Assembly (NCBI GenBank): GCA_019914945.1
Contig: CM034099.1
Location: 19,060,704-19,124,703 of the forward strand
Origin: Typha latifolia
Taxonomy: Eukaryota > Streptophyta > Magnoliopsida > Poales > Typhaceae
Reading direction: 5' to 3'
DNA length: 64,000 nt
Of this stretch, positions 30,751 through 48,020 are shown piece by piece. Positions within the stretch are counted from its first letter, which is position 1. Each line of letters opens with the position of its first letter. A program made the position numbers and the translations under genes. The notes under the pieces are model-generated. The model did not search any database, was not told where the DNA came from, and saw only the letters and a list, made by a program, of their open reading frames with translations.

Positions 30751-31752
30751 TCACCGATTTAGGAAATTAGAGATCGTCTTGTCCTGAGCCAAAGCCACCT
30801 CGCAGGTAGGATTAAACAGATGAAACGTATGCCCTTCTCCCACAGCCTCCCAAATCTCCACCTCTCCTTTCCATCCACCCTCCTTCAACTTTCGGTAGTA
30901 CTCCCTACCCCTATCCCTCAACACATCCTTCTCTCCAACGCAAACCAACACCCTTCTACACCCCAATCCCGCCAAATCCGGCGCCCCCTCCACCATCGGA
31001 TTGATCCAAGGGTCATCGATCCCAGTCGTAGTCGGGCACATCACCGTCCACAAGCTCGCCAGGCTCTCGCTTGCCTCCGGATTCAGCTCGTCCGACTCCA
31101 CCTTCTTGGATCCCATGAAGTACGGATGGATCATAACCAGCCCGTTGATCTCCATCCCGGATCCGAGCCCCTCCGACCCGACCCGCATCGCAATGTGGTG
31201 GGCGATGTTGGACCCCGCGCTCTCCCCTCCGAGGAATAGCCGGTCGAAGTCGCCGTGGTCGGCGAGCCACGCATCGGGCTTCTGGGCCACCCACTTGAGG
31301 GCGATCCACGAGTCCTCGTACGCCGCGGGGACGGGATACTCCGGGGCGAGCCGGTAGTCTACTGAGACAACGAGGACGCGGGCTTGGGAGACGAAGGAGT
31401 TGAAGTAGTTGTGGAAGGTGGGATTAAAGGCGGATCCGAGGCAGAAGCCACCGCCGTGGAAGTAGACGAGGATGGGGAGCTTCTTGGAAGAGTCGGCGCC
31501 GATATCTGGAAGGTAGAGGCGGGCGGAGACGCCGGTCTTGGGGTCGACGGGGACGTCCTTGGAGATGACGCCCGTGTCGGGATCGGCGGTTGCGGGTGTG
31601 AACTCGGATCCAAAGAAGCGCTCGACGCGGCCCGATTTGTAGATACGGATGCAGGGCATGGACTCGTAGAGGATTTCTTCGTTGGGGTTGGGATCCATTG
31701 GGCAAAGGGATTGCAATGTTAAGAGGAGGGGGAGGACGAGGGCTTTTGGCAT
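30751..31752 (-). CDS. Carboxylesterase CXE-2
   Basis: Intronless CXE-class esterase. From the first ATG at 31752 it has 333 residues; from the MDPN ATG at 31698, where its paralogues start, 315. The extra 18 residues (MPKALVLPLLLTLQSLCP) are hydrophobic and would resemble a short leader or signal. HGGG at 99-102, Ser178 in GESAG, Asp276 in GEKDVLRDRG and His308 in GEGHTFH (long numbering) complete the triad. The conserved RIYKSGRVERF and DYRLAPEYPVP segments are present. The first ATG is used here because no TATA box lies between the two; the short form is a real alternative. Confidence 0.94.
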   Translation of the reverse strand: MPKALVLPLLLTLQSLCPMDPNPNEEILYESMPCIRIYKSGRVERFFGSEFTPATADPDTGVISKDVPVDPKTGVSARLYLPDIGADSSKKLPILVYFHGGGFCLGSAFNPTFHNYFNSFVSQARVLVVSVDYRLAPEYPVPAAYEDSWIALKWVAQKPDAWLADHGDFDRLFLGGESAGSNIAHHIAMRVGSEGLGSGMEINGLVMIHPYFMGSKKVESDELNPEASESLASLWTVMCPTTTGIDDPWINPMVEGAPDLAGLGCRRVLVCVGEKDVLRDRGREYYRKLKEGGWKGEVEIWEAVGEGHTFHLFNPTCEVALAQDKTISNFLNR

Positions 31753-32351
31753 GTAATTTGATTTGGCCTGTGATTTAATCTTTTAGCGTGGGAGTTGTTG
31801 GATTGAGAATAATAGTCAGCGGTACTGGGAGGAATGAGGATAGAGAAGCAGATATGAGCTGGCATAGCTAAACCGCGTTTTTTTTAATTTTTATTTAATT
31901 GTTGAGAACAGCTAAACCACGTTCAATTATACGTTGCTTACTGTTAGAGGCTCTCAGGTACATTTTAGATTATATTTTACTATATATATAAAAGGTGTTC
32001 ATTGACTTTGTAATTGTCTAGTGTATTGGTTGCGTGTTCCCTTGTCAATTGTTTGTATTATTTATTTACTCTTCCCACCCACCTAGTACTTTGCACGAAC
32101 GACGTGTCTACAACTGAGTGGTTTAAAAAACAGGCGTGTCTTGAGCACCACCAAACGTTACTGGATTTGTTATCCTGCCAACAACTACGGCCAGTAATAG
32201 AATGCCGCTTTTATCCTTCTACCCGTTAAAACATAATGAACAAGATTTATATTTCTACTTGTTAATGACATCTCAAAAGGCCAAAGATATTAAAACCTTT
32301 ATTTGAAGATTGATGAGAAAAATTCACCAACTTTTACAACAGATTGGTGTG
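31753..32351. other. Intergenic CXE-2/CXE-3
   Basis: CXE-2 promoter and CXE-3 3' flank. No strong TATA box seen before CXE-2 and no other gene. Confidence 0.6.
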
Positions 32352-33278
32352 TTAATGGCAACCAAAGAACGCAACCAAGCGTGTCATCATCTCCACGGCC
32401 TTCTCACAACCGGGGTTTTCAAGGAAGAACTCATGCTTCTCCCCCTCCGACACCAATAACTCCACCTTCTCCCCCCATCCAATCTCCCTCAACCCCTCGT
32501 AATACCTCCTCCCCCTCTCCTCCAATTCGTCATCCGCGACGCAAACCATCACCCTCTCGCACCCCAACAGCTTCAAAGTCGTCGCCGGATTCACCCGCGG
32601 GTCATCCAACCCACTCGTTTGCGGAGACACGAATCCCCAAAACTCCTCCAGTTTATCCCTCAACTCCGAGTTTTTGGGCTCGTTCGCCGACTTCTCACTC
32701 GCCAGGAAGTAAGCATGGATCAACACCAGCCCCTTAACTTTAATCTCTCCCCGAGCACGAATCGCGATGTTGTGGGCTATGTTACCCCCAGCACTAAAGC
32801 CCACTAAGAAAACTCTCTCGAGGTCTCCGTACTGGGCCAACCACGACTCTGGTCCAGACTTGGCTTGCGCCGCGACCCACTCGAGCGCCGCCCACGAGTC
32901 GTCGTACGCGGCGGGGAGCAAGTGCTCGGGCGCGCGGCGGTATTCGACCGATACGACGACGCTGTTGGCTTCGGACGCGAGGAGATTAAGGTAGTTGTGG
33001 TCGAGGCGCTCGGAGGCGGATCCGACGACGAAGGCGCCGCCGTGGAAGTAGACGAGGATAGGGAGCTTGCTGCTGGGGGAGCGGGGGGAATCGGGGAGGT
33101 AGAGGCGTGCGGAGACGTTTGTTAACGGATCGATCTCGACGTCCTTGGAATCGACGCCTGTGATTGGGTCCAAGGAGGGTGGGACTGTGTCGGCTTGGGC
33201 TAAGCGCTCGACGCGGCCGCTCTTGTACTGGCGGATCACGCCGATGAACTCGAACTGGATTTGGGTGTCCGGATCCAT
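32352..33278 (-). CDS. Carboxylesterase CXE-3
   Basis: Intronless CXE-class esterase, 308 residues, starting MDPDTQIQFEF. Oxyanion motif is HGGA (79-82) in place of HGGG, the nucleophile elbow is GFSAG (Ser162) in place of GESAG, the acid is in VADDELEERG (one residue shorter than in the other copies), and His282 lies in EKHEFF. The triad is therefore present, but its surroundings are the most changed of the five, pointing to altered substrate preference (inference). The start codon overlaps the stop of an upstream ORF (next entry). Confidence 0.95.
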   Translation of the reverse strand: MDPDTQIQFEFIGVIRQYKSGRVERLAQADTVPPSLDPITGVDSKDVEIDPLTNVSARLYLPDSPRSPSSKLPILVYFHGGAFVVGSASERLDHNYLNLLASEANSVVVSVEYRRAPEHLLPAAYDDSWAALEWVAAQAKSGPESWLAQYGDLERVFLVGFSAGGNIAHNIAIRARGEIKVKGLVLIHAYFLASEKSANEPKNSELRDKLEEFWGFVSPQTSGLDDPRVNPATTLKLLGCERVMVCVADDELEERGRRYYEGLREIGWGEKVELLVSEGEKHEFFLENPGCEKAVEMMTRLVAFFGCH

Positions 33279-33328
33279 TAATTTGGAGAAGAGGGGGTGT
33301 GCAGTACTCCAGTGTAAGGCTTAGGCAT
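33278..33328 (-). promoter_or_regulatory. Upstream ORF of CXE-3 ending in TAATG
   Basis: Sixteen-codon upstream ORF MPKPYTGVLHTPSSPN whose stop TAA shares its last A with the CXE-3 ATG. It lies between a TATA-like TTTATAAC (about 33358-33365) and the main start, so it would be in the mRNA. It may reduce or couple translation (inference). Confidence 0.5.
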
Positions 33329-33457
33329 GTTACGATAAGGGGTTTACAGTTTACTCGTTATAAAGTATAAACCTCCTTTATCACCAAACAAAAGCGAAAA
33401 AAAAAAACGAAATAATAAATTATTAATTTATTCATCTTGACAGATAATACGAAACAT

Positions 33458-33458
<1 letters not shown>

Positions 33459-33506
<48 letters not shown>
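33459..33506. repeat. (CT)24 microsatellite touching the CXE-4 stop codon
   Basis: 48 bp of CT units. On the minus strand the CXE-4 stop TAG runs straight into AGAGAG, so the repeat opens the 3' UTR. Confidence 0.93.
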
Positions 33507-33507
<1 letters not shown>

Positions 33508-34455
33508 ATTGCTGTTCAAGAACATAGCAGTACGAGCATTCAATTCCAAAGCTTTCTCACAGCTCGGCTTCATAACATGGAACCCGTGATCCTCCCCCTC
33601 CGACTCCAATAGCTCCACCACCCCTCCCCACCCATTCTTCTTCAAACCCTCGCAGTACCACCTCCCCCTATCCCTCAATATGTCCTTCTCCGCCACGCCT
33701 ACCATTATTTTGTTACAACCTAATCCTCTCAATCCCTCCTTCCCCTCTGCAAAGGGGTTCGCAAGCGGATCATCCAGCCCCGTCGTACCTGGGCATATGA
33801 ATCTCCACATTGCTTCATGTTTCGCCTTCAAGTCCGCATCCAAATCGACCTCCAAACCTACCGGCTCTTCTCCGTCGAAGTATGGATGGATCAAAACCAG
33901 ACCTTTGATCGCGAGATTGGCTTTACCGGCGCGAATGGCCATCTGGTGGGCGATGTTTCCGCCAGCGCTGCATCCGCCCAAGAACACGCGGGAGAAATCG
34001 CCGTGATCGGCTAACCATGGCTCGTCTCCGGCCTTATCGGCGTGGGAGAAGACCCAATTGAGTGCTTCCCAAGAATCATCGTAGGCGATGGGAAGTGGGT
34101 GCTCGGGGGCGAGGCGGTAGTCGACCGACACCGCGATCACGTTGGCTTCGGCGACGAGGACATTCAGGTGGTTGTGGCAGATGGGACCGAAGGCGGAGCC
34201 GATGACAAAGCCTCCGCCGTGGTAGTAGACGAAAACAGGGATCTTTTTGGTAGTTTTGTCTGAGAGATTTGGAAGATGGAGGCGGACGGCGAGGTTGGTG
34301 GTTGCGTTGATAACTACGTCTTTGGAGGCGACGCCGGTTTTGGGGTCAACGGAGGCGGGGACGATGTCGGTGCCGAAGAACCGGTGGACGCGGCCGCTCT
34401 TATATTGGCGGATGAATGGGTAGAACTCGAAGTGGATCTCGGAGTCTGGATCCAT
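33505..34455 (-). CDS. Carboxylesterase CXE-4
   Basis: Intronless CXE-class esterase, 316 residues, start MDPDSEIHFEFYPFIRQYK. HGGG at 79-82, nucleophile Ser163 in GCSAG, acid Asp258 in AEKDILRDRG, His290 in GEDHGFH; a complete triad and no signal peptide. TATA box CTATATAAAC at 34501-34510, about 50 bp before the ATG, supports this start. Twelve nt upstream, in frame, is ACGCCTAAATCA, which resembles the ATGCC(T/A)AA leader start of CXE-1 to CXE-3 with its ATG changed to ACG. Likely cytosolic. Confidence 0.96.
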
Positions 34456-34500
34456 TGATTTAGGCGTGTGTGGACGGAGAAGGGTTGGGACTGGGGAGTG

Positions 34501-34510
34501 GTTTATATAG
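34501..34510 (-). promoter_or_regulatory. TATA box of CXE-4
   Basis: CTATATAAAC on the minus strand, 46 bp before the ATG. Confidence 0.7.
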
Positions 34511-35885
34511 AAGGGTGGTAATGCGTTTGGTGCAACACAAGTAGGTGCGTTTCCAGATTACTTTTACCTTTGTTGATCAGACTCGCACATCTTTATGGGA
34601 AGCAACCATGTGCCCATGTATCATTATAGGTTGAAAAAAGTAAAGTTTATAGATAGAGACATCTAGGTTCCAATTGGGTGATTTGCATTAAAAGATGGTG
34701 CATTTTTAAGTTTACGTTTCAGAGCCATTTTATAGTTTTCTTTTAAGTCAAGTTTTGTTTTTCTTTCAACTCCCCTGCTACAATATTGAATATTATAATA
34801 ATGGAGAAAAAAGTCACCTTATTATTTTTTTGCTTTATTTTTTTTACTTATTTATATCTTCTTTTTTCACAACTCATTATTTATCTCCATTCATTTTTCA
34901 TAGTTCTTTCTCTTTCTTTTATTATAGATTTAAAAATAAAAAAATTATATGACAGTAGACCTCATTAAATGGCCCAACCCGCTCGTGATCGTAAACCTGA
35001 TTAAACGGTCATAGCAATGCGGAGATTCTCTTTCATAATGATGACATTATTTTAATGAGAATAAAAGATTTTAGTACTAAGAGGTAGTAGTATCTTCACA
35101 AATATATAAAAGTATAATATACTTTGTTAAACTTGAAGTCCAAAACAACATTGATTAAATTATAATGTATTATGTAAATATTTTTAAATTTCATAGTTAA
35201 TCTACTTATATTCTAATTTATACTGAGCAAAATGGGATAAATTCAATTACAACATATTATATAATTAAACTAAATATTTTGTATATGAAGTACGCCGTAT
35301 ATTCTAAATAGAGACAGGAACATTAGTTCAATTACAAAGTATTACATAATTAAATTGTATATTTTATATATTAAGTATATAATAAGTCTGATCTTAACCT
35401 ATGCTATATTGTACAGTACAAACTAAGAATTAATTAAAGTAACTAATTATAATTTATATGATAAAATTATAAAATATAATTAGTTTTCCTTTATTCAAGG
35501 TTATTAATTACGGGAGACTTTGACTGTTAGGCTTATCATCATCAAAATATAAGTATTCAAGCACTGTAGGTTACATAATAAAACTATAGATATTAATTAG
35601 TTTTTATTTAAAGTCATTGGTTGGAATTCTAAACTTGCAAGAAAAATGTATAACAGACGATAGTTGTTTAATATTCTTTATGAAATGCGTGGGCTTTCTT
35701 TATGTGAACCACTGTTTCTTCTACAATAAATTATACACCTCACGGAAAGAGCATTGAAACCACTTTAAATTTCGATAATGAAACACTACTCTCACAGATT
35801 GGAGCAGAGAAGCACAGCAGTCTCATCGCTAAATAATTTATTTCCGGCATCCTCAAGGTCAAACACACCCATAACGAAATTAATT
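34511..35885. other. Intergenic CXE-4/CXE-5
   Basis: Very AT-rich, rich in TATAATTA-type words; no gene seen. The short open frames here are low-complexity Phe/Ile/Leu translations. Confidence 0.65.
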
Positions 35886-36830
35886 TCAAGGGCGATTGAG
35901 GAAGGACGACACGACTTCCAACTCCTTCAACGCCTTCTTACTGTTGGAATAGGTGAGGTAATACACATGATCCTCCCCCTTGGTTTCGTACATCTCCACC
36001 TCCCCCGTCCATCCACTCTTCCTCAAACCCTCCACGTAGGCAACCCCACGTTCGTGGAACAAATCCAACTCCGATACCGTCACGAGCACGCGTTGGCACC
36101 CGAGTCCCTTCCACATATCGACATGCCCGAAGGGATTCGCCAAGTAATGGTCGATCCCGTACTTCCCGTCGCACACGAAGCTCCACGTGCTCTCCATCGT
36201 CCACCTCACCCCCGGATCCCTCGTCTCCGACCCCACCGGATCTTTCCCCCAGAAGTATGGGTTCATCAACACCAACCCTCTGATTCTTGCGCCCTTCTCC
36301 GACCCGGCCCTGATCGCGACCTCGTGCGCGATGTTCCCCCCGGCGCTATCCCCGGCCACAAAGATCCGCCCCGGGTCCCCGTGCTCGGCGAGCCACGCCT
36401 CGCCGCCGCCGGCGCTGCAATTGCTCGCGACCCACTTGACCGCTTGCCACGCGTCGTCGTACGCGACCGGGAGGGGGTGCTCCGGGGCGAGGCGGTATTC
36501 GACAGAGACGGCGACGATCCTGGCCTTGGCGACGAGGGAGTTGAGGTAGCGGTGGTAGGTGGGGGAGAAGGCCGACTCGATCACGAAGGCACCGCCGTGG
36601 ATGTAGACGAGGATTGGGAGTTTCTCGTCCTTGGCGGTGGTTTGTGGGAGGTAAAGACGGGCGGCGAGGTTGGTGACGCGATCGATGACGACGTCCTTGG
36701 AGGTGACGCCGGTTATCTCGTCGGTCCCGGCGGCGACGACTTGCGTTCCGGTGAAGCGCTCTACGCGGCCGCTCTTGTAGAGGCGGAGGAAGGGGGCGAA
36801 CTCGTATGCGAGCTGGGTGTTTGGATCCAT
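35886..36830 (-). CDS. Carboxylesterase CXE-5
   Basis: Intronless CXE-class esterase, 314 residues from MDPNTQLAYEFAPFLRLYK. HGGA at 78-81, nucleophile Ser162 in GDSAGGN, acid Asp256 in SELDLFHERG, His288 in GEDHVYY. The frame is open farther upstream: an ATG at 36995 would give 369 residues with a membrane-spanning stretch (PLVLFLPLLLYIL) before MDPN. A good TATA box at 36901-36910 lies between the two ATGs and favours the short form, so that is the one given; the long membrane-anchored form remains possible. This copy is the closest relative of the inverted pseudogene at 38.3 kb. Confidence 0.93.
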   Translation of the reverse strand: MDPNTQLAYEFAPFLRLYKSGRVERFTGTQVVAAGTDEITGVTSKDVVIDRVTNLAARLYLPQTTAKDEKLPILVYIHGGAFVIESAFSPTYHRYLNSLVAKARIVAVSVEYRLAPEHPLPVAYDDAWQAVKWVASNCSAGGGEAWLAEHGDPGRIFVAGDSAGGNIAHEVAIRAGSEKGARIRGLVLMNPYFWGKDPVGSETRDPGVRWTMESTWSFVCDGKYGIDHYLANPFGHVDMWKGLGCQRVLVTVSELDLFHERGVAYVEGLRKSGWTGEVEMYETKGEDHVYYLTYSNSKKALKELEVVSSFLNRP

Positions 36831-36900
36831 GGAGATGGGTGATGTGGATTGAAGGGTCGGTGATGGTTTCGGAGATGGTTGGATCCAATACTCCTTGGCG

Positions 36901-36910
36901 AGTATATAGA
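36901..36910 (-). promoter_or_regulatory. TATA box of CXE-5
   Basis: TCTATATACT on the minus strand, about 70 bp before the MDPN start codon. Confidence 0.55.
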
Positions 36911-37115
36911 GGAGGAGAGGTAGGAAAAGGACAAGAGGAAGCGATCTCTTGGCGAGGAAATGTAGGGAGGTGACAGCTCGCGAGAATTTTCCCATCTCTT
37001 CTCTCTCCACCAAAAACTCGTACGATTTGGGGATCTTTTCTTCGGAAATAGAAATTGATCCCGTTGTTAGAACCTTCAGCAAATTTGGGCGTCGTGGTGG
37101 TGGTGATGACCGCAA

Positions 37116-38323
37116 CTTATGTCCAAGTCTCTAGTTTTCACCCGACTTCCCCATAGGTTCGACATTTTGGCATTAGCGTGGTAAATTCAAGGTTTCGTTA
37201 TTACTTGATAATAATAATAATAACTTTCGTTGCACGGGATTTATTTATATTTTGCTTTTCAAGTGGGAATAGATATTGCAAGCAAAGAAACGTGACCAGT
37301 AATGGAGCTGACTTCTTCGCGTGTCTTGTACACTCGTATTGATGCCTTTTAATTTTATTTGTGGCTGTCAAGTCGTGGCTGCTAAAATATGCCGCCCTTT
37401 TCCGGGTTGACAGTTTGACCTCCCTCGGTGGATGAATAGTTACCGTGTGTTTAAAATTTAAATGGGGGGGGGTTTTGACCAAATTTGCACTCCTTTAAAA
37501 AAAGAAGTTATCAGAATAGTTTACCTTTTTATCAAACATATTGTTTTGTTTTGATTATAATAGATATATTCTGATTAAAGTATACTCCTTTTTATAATAA
37601 CTTTAGTGAATGGATCATCATGATAATTTTTTTTTAAAGAGGACAAGGATAAGTTTGGTCAAAAGGTCCATTTTAATCATAGCTTCTGCCCCCAAAAGAG
37701 TTAGCTGATTAGTAGTTAAACAGCTCTCGGATGCTCTTCTAGAAGCTAGGATAGATTTTGACACTTAAAAGTGATTGGAGTTCAGATGGTAATTGCAATT
37801 ATTAAAATATGATGGGTCTCGGTGACCAAACGAATTGTCTGCAATTCGTGACGACCTTATTTAGGCGGAATCACTCCGAACACCAGCATATGATTGTTTC
37901 AAATTCTAACAACTGTGGGAGTCTTTCTTTTAAACAAAAAGTGGGCATTAGGTGACTAACACAACTAAATAAGACCATCAGATTCTTCCAGGGGTAGAGG
38001 TCGCAGATTAGGTGACTTAACACATTCTATTGATTCCTATGAGTCTGAGTCGAATCGTATGAATCAGAGACCAGAGTAGCTAATTAGAAGCCAAGGCATC
38101 AAAATTGTATTCATAAATCACTGTACTGTATTCGGTGAGCTATCATAGTCGTCACTACTACTACTAACTAATAAGCGAGTGTGACATTCCACTGCATCCT
38201 GGAAAATATTGATCAGAGTTACATTGTGATTCAGGATTGTAGGCTTTTGCAATTTAGTTTTTTTTTATATTTAGTATATAAAATAATATATATTTCTTAA
38301 TCAACATATATTTTATTATAATA
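37116..38323. other. Intergenic CXE-5/CXE pseudogene
   Basis: No gene seen. The AT-rich stretch about 38240-38323 abuts the broken 5' edge of the pseudogene. Confidence 0.6.
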
Positions 38324-38891
38324 TCTCCCCCACTTACCACCGCTACCTCAACTCCCTCGTCGCCAAGGCCAGGATCGTCGCCGGCTCTGTCGAATGCCGC
38401 CTCGCCCCGGAGCACCCCCTCCCGGCCGCGTACGACGACACGTGGCAAGCGGTCAAGTGGGTCCTGAGCAACTGCAGCGCCGGGGGAACATAGCGCACAA
38501 CATGGGAATCCGAGCCGGATCGGATAGAGACGTACGGGTATAGGGGTTGGTGCTAATGGATCAGTATTTTTGGTTCAAAGATCCGGTGGGATCCGAAAGT
38601 GAGGGTTGGAGAGCAGGTGGTACGAGGGGAGCTATGGGTGTCGATCAACCTCGGTGGATGGAGGAGATGAAGAGATTGGGATGCGATCGCGTGCTGGTGA
38701 CGGTACCGGAGATGGATTTGTTTAGGGAGAGAGGGGTTGCCTACGTGGAGGGGTTGAAGAAGAGTGGATGGGGAGGGGAGGTGGAGCTGTATGAGGCGTA
38801 AGGGGAGGAGCACGTGCGCTACCTGAGGTAGCCGGAGACGGAGAAAGCCGCGGAGGAGATGGATGCCGTCGTCTCCTTCCTCCAAAGTTGA
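38324..38891 (+). pseudogene. Inverted, truncated carboxylesterase copy
   Basis: Clear CXE remnant in opposite orientation to CXE-1 to CXE-5. It begins abruptly at the counterpart of CXE-5 residue about 90 (TYHRYLNSLVAKARIVA), lacks the HGGA region, and breaks at NCSAGG, jumping straight to GNIAH; the GDSAG nucleophile is deleted and a stop TAG follows. Later parts (GLVLMDQYFWFKDPVGSES, then RLGCDRVLVTVPEMDLFRERG) are recognisable with more stops, a deletion in the middle, and a stop at 38889-38891 matching the family's C-terminus. It cannot encode an esterase. Confidence 0.94.
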
Positions 38892-39448
38892 TGGTGTTGC
38901 TCTGCGTGTCGAGCATTATATATTTAAGACCTTCTATTGCTGTATTTTTAAAAGGATATGCTTCAGGAATCAAGATAAATAACATCTCGAGTAATAGTCG
39001 ATAAACTCTGTATAAGATCAAAGAGTGAAAAAAGGGAAAGAAAGAAAAGAAATATGAAGAAGACTATGCCCTCTTTGTTGGTTAGAATATGATAGTACAC
39101 AAGCAGGAAGACGACCATAAAATCAAGGCAACACCAAATAGTGGAGAATCTTGAAAAGGAGGCAATGAATTAATAGAAATACAGTCTTGAGTTCAGAAAT
39201 TAGCAAACAAAGGTAGAGACTGCCCGACGACAGCCACTTGAGGAACTTTTTTACATTAGAAACAAATACATAGAGGGAAATGGAAAATGGTCTCAGCTTT
39301 ATCCATGCCATTTGTACAGGATAAAAATCTAGAGGGAACCATGTTATACACTTATCTATGGAAGAAGATTGATGGTGTTCCAAACTGTACACAGAAATGA
39401 TTGAGATGGCAGGCACAAAATTGGTGGTTGATGGAACCAATCGTTAAC
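38892..39448. other. Spacer, SEC23 3' flank
   Basis: No gene seen; the right part should be the SEC23 3' UTR. Confidence 0.6.
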
Positions 39449-46318
<6,870 letters not shown>

Positions 46319-47500
46319 TTTCTGCAATCTGGAGTAATCTCTGCTGCTAGAATTTCTTTCCAAGCTTAGATTTTTCGGCAAAACATGAAATAACTATTTG
46401 TATGGAATGCTTCAGTTCTGCAATAATCCAGATTACATTGAATATAAATTATAAATGCCATAAAGACAAAAATAAAAGCAGAAAAGAAGCCTCTAAGGCA
46501 TGAAAAGTGAGAAAAAAAAGCACCATACTACTATTGGATCCAAGAGTAGATCGGTTCCCATAATGTTCAACATCTCACAATTCTACAACATCCATAAGCA
46601 ATTCAAGCAACACTCTAGATCACATTTATATTCAGTCTCATAGACAATTGAACTTACCACTTTCCAGACCTGCTTCTTGCATCAAGAAGTCAAAAATGCT
46701 TGATCTATGTCACCTCCATAACTTTATATCCCGAATTGAAAAGGAAACACAGAATTCTCAATAAGCACCACTTAGATGGAAATTTCAATCTTTGGCGTTT
46801 CTTTCCTCAAACATTTAGATCCTTCAAATCAAATAAGTCAGAAGCCTCACTTCTTTTCAGTCAAAGTCCAAATGTAACACTCTCTACTAGACAGCTGTGA
46901 ATCAAAGAAAAGCAAAATCTTTGAAGAAGAACAGATCTTTAAAATTTACGTTCCAATGGACATAAGTTCTTTTAGATAGAATCATATACACAACTATCGA
47001 CAACAAACACAATTTACGCTTCAATGAATAGAACTTGACAAATATCTTAATACCATCGGACTATAAAATGATGTCTATGCCAAGGAAATCTTAAACCACC
47101 TCCTTAATTCCCCTAGAAACAAATCCAAACAACAAAACACATAAAAGAACTAAGTTCCACGTCAAGGAAAGGCAACACCATAATTCACAAACGAACGGCA
47201 AGGAAACAGATTAACGCCCTAATTCTCTTAGAGTGGATCCCTCCGATTCTAAGACTAAAACAAAAGTGAAAGCGCTTACTTTTCCCAATTTTCTCTCCTC
47301 AAAAGATCTCAGCGAATTCTTGATCTCGATCTCCACTGTTTCCGACTTCGACTCTCCGATCTCTCGACTCCAGTGCTCCCGATTCCAAACTTTTAGTGCT
47401 CCGAGCTACCTGATTCCTACGAAGAGAGCGGAGGAAGGAGAGTTTGGGATTGCAGCTAGGGTTTCTCAGCAGCAGTATTCCGCTCTGTCTTCGTAGTGGA
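46319..47500 (-). other. SEC23: SEC23 5' leader: UTR exon and intron
   Basis: TTGCAG acceptor directly before the start codon; upstream donor GTAAGC with exon edge at 47280; UTR exon about 47280-47500 ending in typical CCCTAGCTGCAAT-type plant leader sequence. Exact transcription start not visible. Confidence 0.5.
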
Positions 47501-47620
47501 AAAGAGATGCGGGATTCGATCGGCGTCGTCGCACTGGGTTCATCTCGGTGATAAAAACTTAGGTAATTGTCAGAAACACCCTCTCATTACTGTTTTTGTC
47601 AAATAAGTCCGCGACTTCTC

Positions 47621-47653
<33 letters not shown>

Positions 47654-47660
47654 TTATATT

Positions 47661-47693
<33 letters not shown>
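47621..47693. repeat. Facing (TAA)n and (TTA)n arrays
   Basis: About ten TAA units (47621-47652) and ten ATT units (47663-47693) separated by about 10 bp; together they form a near-perfect AT-only inverted repeat. Confidence 0.92.
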
Positions 47694-48020
47694 CCATCCT
47701 GTTACTTATTTATATATCATTAAAAATAATTTTGGACGTGAGCCTGCATCATACTATATACATACTAGAAATCAGAAGTACAATTTGAAAACACCTAACG
47801 TTTGTTAGACTATTTGTTTCTCATGCAAAGAAGTAGGTACTATTCAATTTGGTTGAAGAGTTTATGAGAATATATTTTTCATATATGCCCTCATAAAAAG
47901 CACCAGACTTACAAAGTTATTAATATATGCCCTCATAACACATATCGATCCCACTTTTATTCAACAAACCATGCATCTACTCTTTAATTTCCTCCTAGTT
48001 CACAAGTATTTGATCTCACC

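Noticed and set aside
31001..31357. Plus-strand open frames across CXE-2 (and similar ones across CXE-1, CXE-3, CXE-4, CXE-5)
   Set aside because: Antisense shadows of GC-rich intronless genes; no start context or protein similarity.
37000..37115. Further N-terminal extension of CXE-5 to 37115
   Set aside because: The first codon there is TTG; the earliest in-frame ATG is 36995.
47233..47496. 87-codon plus-strand frame upstream of SEC23
   Set aside because: It is antisense to the SEC23 leader exon, which has a good donor at its edge.
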